DNA of 64,000 nt, from NCBI GenBank assembly GCA_963575745.1, contig CAUYUJ010016486.1, positions 1 to 64,000 of the forward strand, read 5' to 3'. Below the pieces are notes generated by a model. It worked only from the letters and a program-made list of their open reading frames with translations. It had not been told where the DNA came from and made no database searches. Positions within the stretch are counted from its first letter, which is position 1, and each line of letters opens with the position of its first letter. Below, in pieces: positions 59,629 to 64,000 of this stretch. The position numbers were made by a program, and so were the translations under genes. This stretch comes from Prorocentrum cordatum. Lineage: Eukaryota > Sar > Dinophyceae > Prorocentrales > Prorocentraceae.

Positions 59629-61221
59629 TACACTTTTGATCTGCGGGGCGAGAGCGAACCTCTTCCGCTGAAAGCTAAGCGGGACGCGCACAGCTTTAAT
59701 TAGCAGAGAAAGGGCGGAAGAAGGCGGGGCCTCACGCGGCCGGGAGAGGGCGAAGCCCAGGGATCAGGCGGTGCCGAAGTTGATGTGCAGGAAAAGGTAC
59801 ACCCTGGACAGGAACCCGGTGGTGAAGTCCCGGGAGGAAGAAAGCCGGTGATGGTGCCGTCAGCGGCGCTTCGAGAACACCAGCCACACAAACTGCGGGA
59901 GAGGACGCGCCATGTCACCAGGTCGACGTCCTGGAGGGAGAGGAGCACCACGGAGCCGGAGTGCAACGTTGTGCCACCAAAGTGATGCCAGGAGGACCAG
60001 CCGTGGTAGTCCAATCCACGAAATTGGGGACCCGCAGCCTGAGGCGCGGCAGCCAGGCGAACCGTAAACTTGCCGCCGATGACCGACAGGATGCCAGAGT
60101 GCTGCAGGGAGGAAGCCTGCCCCGCATCGGCAAGCGCGTGAGAACGGGCGGAAACCACACACGTTGCGCTGCCGACCCGGAGTGTCAAGGGCCGGGCTTG
60201 AGCCGCGCAGCGCCAAGATCAGCGGGGCCGCCGAGGCGGCAAGGAACAGGCACCCGGCACCGGGCCGGAGCCGCGCAGTGCCGGGCGCTGCCGCCATCGG
60301 GGGGGGGGGTAGCGAGCGGGGGGGGAGAAGCGGGCAGGAAAGAGAAAGGCCGGCCCAGCGAGCCAGCCTCCGCGCCAGAAGTAGCACGTGGCCGGGTGGA
60401 GCAGGGCACCCTGCGGGATCAGGAGGGACAAACGGTCCCAATACCAGTTGAACGAAGGAGGAAGGAGGTGGAGGGCAAGTCGCCGAAGACGTGGACCAGG
60501 CCGACGTGGACGCGGACGCCGCCTTGCCGAGCATGAAAGCCCGGGCGGTCCGGATCAGGTAGGCCCAGCGGATCAGGGGGACTAGCGGTCCCATAAGCAG
60601 GTGGAACAGCGGGGGGGAGGAGGGACGCAGGTAGCCGAAAGTGCGGCCCAGGCCGCACACGTGAGGGACGACGTGGCCCCAGAGCCAGGTCATCGGTATG
60701 GCAAGGCACTCGCAGCGAAGAGGACCTTGCGGCGCTGCTGTGCGTTAGCGCGTAGCGCTGCACCTCTTAACAGTGCTCCGAAGGGGCCGTGAGCCCATTC
60801 CCTGCGCCCGTATTGGACGGCCGTGCCCGTGGGCTGCCGGGCTTCTGCGGTCGGGCGTTCAGTCCCAGCCAGTGTCGGAACAGGTGTGGGATCAGGGGGA
60901 TTGACGGTCCCAAGTCCGGGTGCGAAGGGGGAGGGGGAAGGGGGGACCAGGATGGGCGCGTGGCCAGCGGTGTGCTGGTAGTACGCACAGCGCCAAGGGT
61001 CTGCAGGGAACAGGAGGAGCCGGGTGCGGCACCCTTAGCGCCGTCAGGGGGGGCCAGTTCCAGAGCTGGTCAGCGCCTGGGGCGTTTCCCAGTCCAGTTG
61101 TCGGTGTACCCAGAGCTGCGGGCCTGGCCCTCTCCGCGCCCTTCACCCTTGGTTACCTCCCTTCTCTTCTGGAACTCCTGGTGCAGGGCGTTTTCCCGTT
61201 CCCAGTCCACGTAGACGCCAC
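59629..61221. mobile_element. 1.6-kb insertion in a satellite monomer, 8-bp flanking duplication
   Basis: GCGTCCCG precedes (59621-59628) and follows (61222-61229) a GC-rich segment that is unlike its surroundings; the satellite resumes directly after. The last third holds diverged repeats of 'ggatcagggggac..cggtccc' (60416, 60572, 60889). No terminal inverted repeats found. Because every monomer contains GCGTCCCG, the duplication could also reflect recombination. Confidence 0.5.
59752..60693 (-). CDS. Possible hydrophobic protein, interrupted, unidentified
   Basis: The minus-strand frame 60693-59860 (277 residues, MTWLWGHVVPHVCGLGRTFGYL...) is Leu/Pro-rich with possible membrane segments (FHLLMGPLVPLIRWAYLIRTARAFML). 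It stops at TGA 59860-59862, and the same frame then reads 'DFTTGFLSRVYLFLHINFGTA' to a second stop, which looks like a natural C-terminus. Repeats in the DNA make part of the frame internally repetitive. No family recognised; GC-rich DNA can keep such frames open by chance. Confidence 0.25.
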
Positions 61222-62580
61222 GCGTCCCGCTTACCCAGTACAGCGTTTCGTGGCCCCATAGGGAACCCCACCGAAGGTCCCAGTGCTATCGTCCGCATGC
61301 GTCCCGCACACCCAGTACAACGTTTCGTGGCCCCGTAGGGAGTTCCACCGAAGGTCCCAGTGCTACCGTCCGCATGCGTCCCGCACACCCAGTACAGCGT
61401 TTCGTGGCCCTCCTCCCCCTCCTCCCTGCGTTTCACCTACCCAGTAAAGCGTTTCGGGGCCCCATAGGGAACCCCACCGAAGGTCCCAGTGCTACCGTCC
61501 GCATGCGTCCCGCACACCTAGTACAGCGTTTCGTGGCCCCATAGGGAGCCCCACCGAAGGTCCCAGTGCTACCGTCCGCATGCGTCCCGCACACCCAGTA
61601 CAGCGTGTCGCGGCCCCACAGGGAGCCCCACCGAAGGTCCCAGTGCTACCGTCCGCATGCGTCCCGCACACCCAGTACAGCGTTTCGTGGCCCTCCTCCC
61701 CCTCCTCCCTGCGTTTCACCCACCCAGTACAGCGTTTCGTGGCCCCATTGGGAGCCCCACCGAAGGTCCCAGTGCAACCGTCCGCATACCGTCAGCGCAT
61801 AGTTTTCGTGGCCCCATGGGGAGCTCCACCGAAGGTCCCAGTGCTACCGTCCGCATGCGTCCCGCATACCCAGTACAGCGTTTCGTGGCTCTCCTCCCCC
61901 TCCTCCCTGCGTTTCACCCACCCAGTACAGCGTTTCGTGGCCCCATAGGGGGCCCCACCGAAGGTCCCAGTGCTACCGTCCGCATGCGTCCCGCACACCC
62001 ATTACAGCGTTTCGTGGCCCCATAAGGAGCCCCACCGAAGGTCCCAACGCTACCGTCCGCATGCGTCCCGCACACCCAATACAGCGTTTCGTGGCCCTCC
62101 TCCACCGCCTCCTTGCTTTTCACCCACCCAGTACAGCGTTTCGCGGCCCCACAGGGAGTTCCACCGGGGGCCGCAGTGCCCCCGTCCGCATGCGTCCTGG
62201 AAACCCAATTTGGCATTTTCACTCACCCAGTGCAGTGTTTGGCCCCATAGGGGGCTCCACCCAAGGCCCCAGTGCCACCGTCCGTATGCGCACGGGCAAT
62301 GTAATTTGGCATTTTCGCCCGCGCAGTGCAGCGTTTCGTGGCCCCATAAGGGAGCTCCACCGGAGCCCCCAGTGGGACCGTCCGCATGCGTCGTGGTAAC
62401 ACAATTTGGCATTTTCACTCACTCAGTAGAGCGCTTCGTGGCCCCATAGGGAGCTCCACCGAAGCCTTCATCCGCATGCGTCCCGGAAACCCAATTCGGC
62501 ACACCACCCACACAGTATAGCGTTCCCCCCCGCCCGGTGCAGCGCGTCGTGGCCCCATAGGGAGCTTCACCGAATCAGAT
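61222..62580 (+). repeat. 77-bp / 52-bp satellite, block 2
   Basis: The same monomers as block 1, with diverged AATTTGGCATTTTCAC-type units from 62190. It ends with the 'attcacaattacggtaccc' flank at 62580. Confidence 0.95.
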
Positions 62581-62637
62581 ATTCACAATTACGGTACCCA
62601 CAGGTGCATATGGTTGGGACCTTCGCCAGGACAATTT

Positions 62638-62865
62638 TTCCCAACCATCCTGTGGTGTTGGGTCCTCGTTTTGAATAGACGTCGCCCCGTGTTCTCCTCT
62701 CCTTTCCTCTCCTCCTCGTCGTCGTCGTCCTCCTCTTCCTCCTCGTCCTCCTCCTCCTCCTCTTCCTCCTCCTCCTCCTCCTCCTCCTCCCCCTCCTCCT
62801 CCTCCTCCTCGTCCTCCTCCTCCCACTCCTCCCTCCTCCTCCCTCCTCCCCTTTTTTCTTGCGTT
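62638..62865 (+). repeat. Conserved satellite head, copy 4, and (CTC)n tract
   Basis: Head at 62638-62698 with the hairpin, then TTTTGAATAGACGTCGCCCC, followed by a 160-base CTC/CTT tract that leads into satellite block 3. Confidence 0.9.
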
Positions 62866-64000
62866 TCATCCACCCAGTACAACGTTTCGTGGCCCCATAT
62901 TAGGGAACTCCACCGAAGGTCCAAGTGCTACCATCCGCATGCGTCCCGCACACCCAGTACAGCGTTTCGTGGCCCTCTTCCCGTCCCCACCTAGTGCAGC
63001 GTTTCGTGGCCCCATAGGGAACCCCACCGAAGGTGCTACCGTCCGCATGCGTCCCGCACACCCAGTGCAGCGTTTCGTGGCCCCATAGGGAGTTCCACCG
63101 AAGGTCCCAGTGCTACCGTCCGCATGCGCCCCCCACACCCAGTACAGCGTTTCGTGGCCCTCCTCCCCCTCCTCCCTGCGTTTCACCCACCCACTACAGC
63201 GTTTCGTGGCCCCATAGGGAGCCCCGCCGAAGGTCCCAGTGCTACCGTCCGCATGCGTCCCGCACACCGAGTACAGCGTTTCGTGGCCCCATAGGGAGCT
63301 CCCGAAGGTCCCAAAGCTACCGCCCGTATGCGTCCTGCACACCCAGTACAGCGTTTCGTGGCCCTCCTCCCCTTCCTCCCTGCGTTTCACCCACCCAGTA
63401 CAGCGTTTCGTGGCCCCATAGGGATCCCCACCGAAGGTCCCAGTGTTACCGCCCGCATACGTCCCGCACACCCAGTACAGCGTTTCGTGGCCCCATAGGG
63501 AGCTCCACAAAAGCTCCCAGTGCTACCGTCCGCATGCGTCCCGCACACCCAGTACAGCGTTTCGTGGCCCTCCTCCCCCTTCCTCCCTGCGTTTCACCCG
63601 CCGAGTACAGCGTTTCGTGGCCCCATAGGGAGCCCCACCGAAGGTCCCAGTGCTACCGCCCGCATGCGTCCCGCACACCCAGTACAGCGTTTCGTGGCCC
63701 CATAGGGAGCCCCACCGAAGGTCCCAGTGCTACCGTCCGCATGCGTCCCGCACACCCAGTACAGCGTTTCGTGGCCCTCCTCCCCCTTCCTCCCTGCGTT
63801 TCACCCGCCGAGTACAGCGTTTCGTGGCCCCATAGGGAGCCCCACCGAAGGTCCCAGTGCTACCGTCCGCATGCGTCCCGCACACCCAGTGCAGCGTTTC
63901 GTGGCCCCATAGGGAGCCCCACCGAAGGTCCCAGTGCTACCGTCCGCATGCGTCCCGCACACCCAGTTCAGCGTTTCGCGGTCCCATAGGGAGCTCCACC
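62866..64000 (+). repeat. 77-bp / 52-bp satellite, block 3, continues beyond window
   Basis: The most regular block. A 207-bp higher-order unit (A-A-B) repeats with matching ORF borders at 63443/63650 and 63520/63727. All reading frames stay open for hundreds of bases (one of 318 codons) because the monomers lack stops; this is not evidence of a gene. Confidence 0.95.

Noticed and set aside
63033-63989. 318-residue Ser/Pro/Cys/His-rich ORF
   Set aside because: It is satellite DNA; the frame rotates through monomers, and similar frames are open on both strands.

Overview
The window looks like nuclear DNA of a large-genome, GC-rich protist, most probably a dinoflagellate. This rests on three things: a Helitron-type polyprotein carrying helicase-associated repeats, LINE elements whose RT active-site box reads WADN, and 5' ends of LINE-derived copies that carry tandem pieces matching the 3' end of the dinoflagellate spliced leader (GGCTCAAG). 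I see no host housekeeping gene, rRNA, tRNA or CRISPR array. Nearly everything is mobile or repetitive DNA, so the host assignment is inference.

Layout. (1) 1-16.2 kb, plus strand: one giant, intronless, decayed Helitron-like coding region. In order it has helicase-associated (HA-like) repeats, a Cys/His cluster, a C2H2 finger, a DUF6570-like domain, a Helitron Rep (HUH motif HPHIH, then a Y-x3-Y pair), a PIF1-type helicase, a ubiquitin-specific protease (USP) domain and a second Cys/His cluster. It is broken by three in-frame TAGs, one TGA and at least five apparent frame changes. (2) 16.2-24.8 kb: an 8-bp (CTGTGTGT) microsatellite field holding a 5'-truncated LINE followed directly by a near-complete LINE of the same family (ORF1, APE endonuclease, RT plus RNase H).

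(3) 24.8-46.3 kb: AT-richer DNA made of interlocking repeats. These are a hairpin module seen about 17 times, a roughly 355-bp element with 13-bp terminal inverted repeats, four arrays of a 171-178-bp satellite unit, a pyrimidine-tract cassette seen three times, and a 1.25-kb element with about 49-bp inverted ends. Three further LINE-derived copies sit inside hairpin modules. (4) 46.3-56.8 kb: minisatellites, trinucleotide tracts, a degenerate ORF fragment with a spliced-leader-like 5' edge, and a minus-strand remnant of another LINE's endonuclease region. (5) 56.9-64.0 kb: a satellite field of 77-bp and 52-bp monomers that continues off the window. Its blocks are introduced by a conserved 60-bp hairpin-bearing head, and one block is interrupted by a 1.6-kb insertion.

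How it works together: the Helitron region would have encoded one very large replicase (DNA binding, rolling-circle nicking, unwinding, deubiquitination). The LINEs repeatedly occupy sequences able to form hairpins, which suggests the inverted-repeat modules act as landing sites. Most coding regions are visibly damaged; the best preserved are ORF1, EN and RT-RNase H of the 17.3-23.1 kb LINE.
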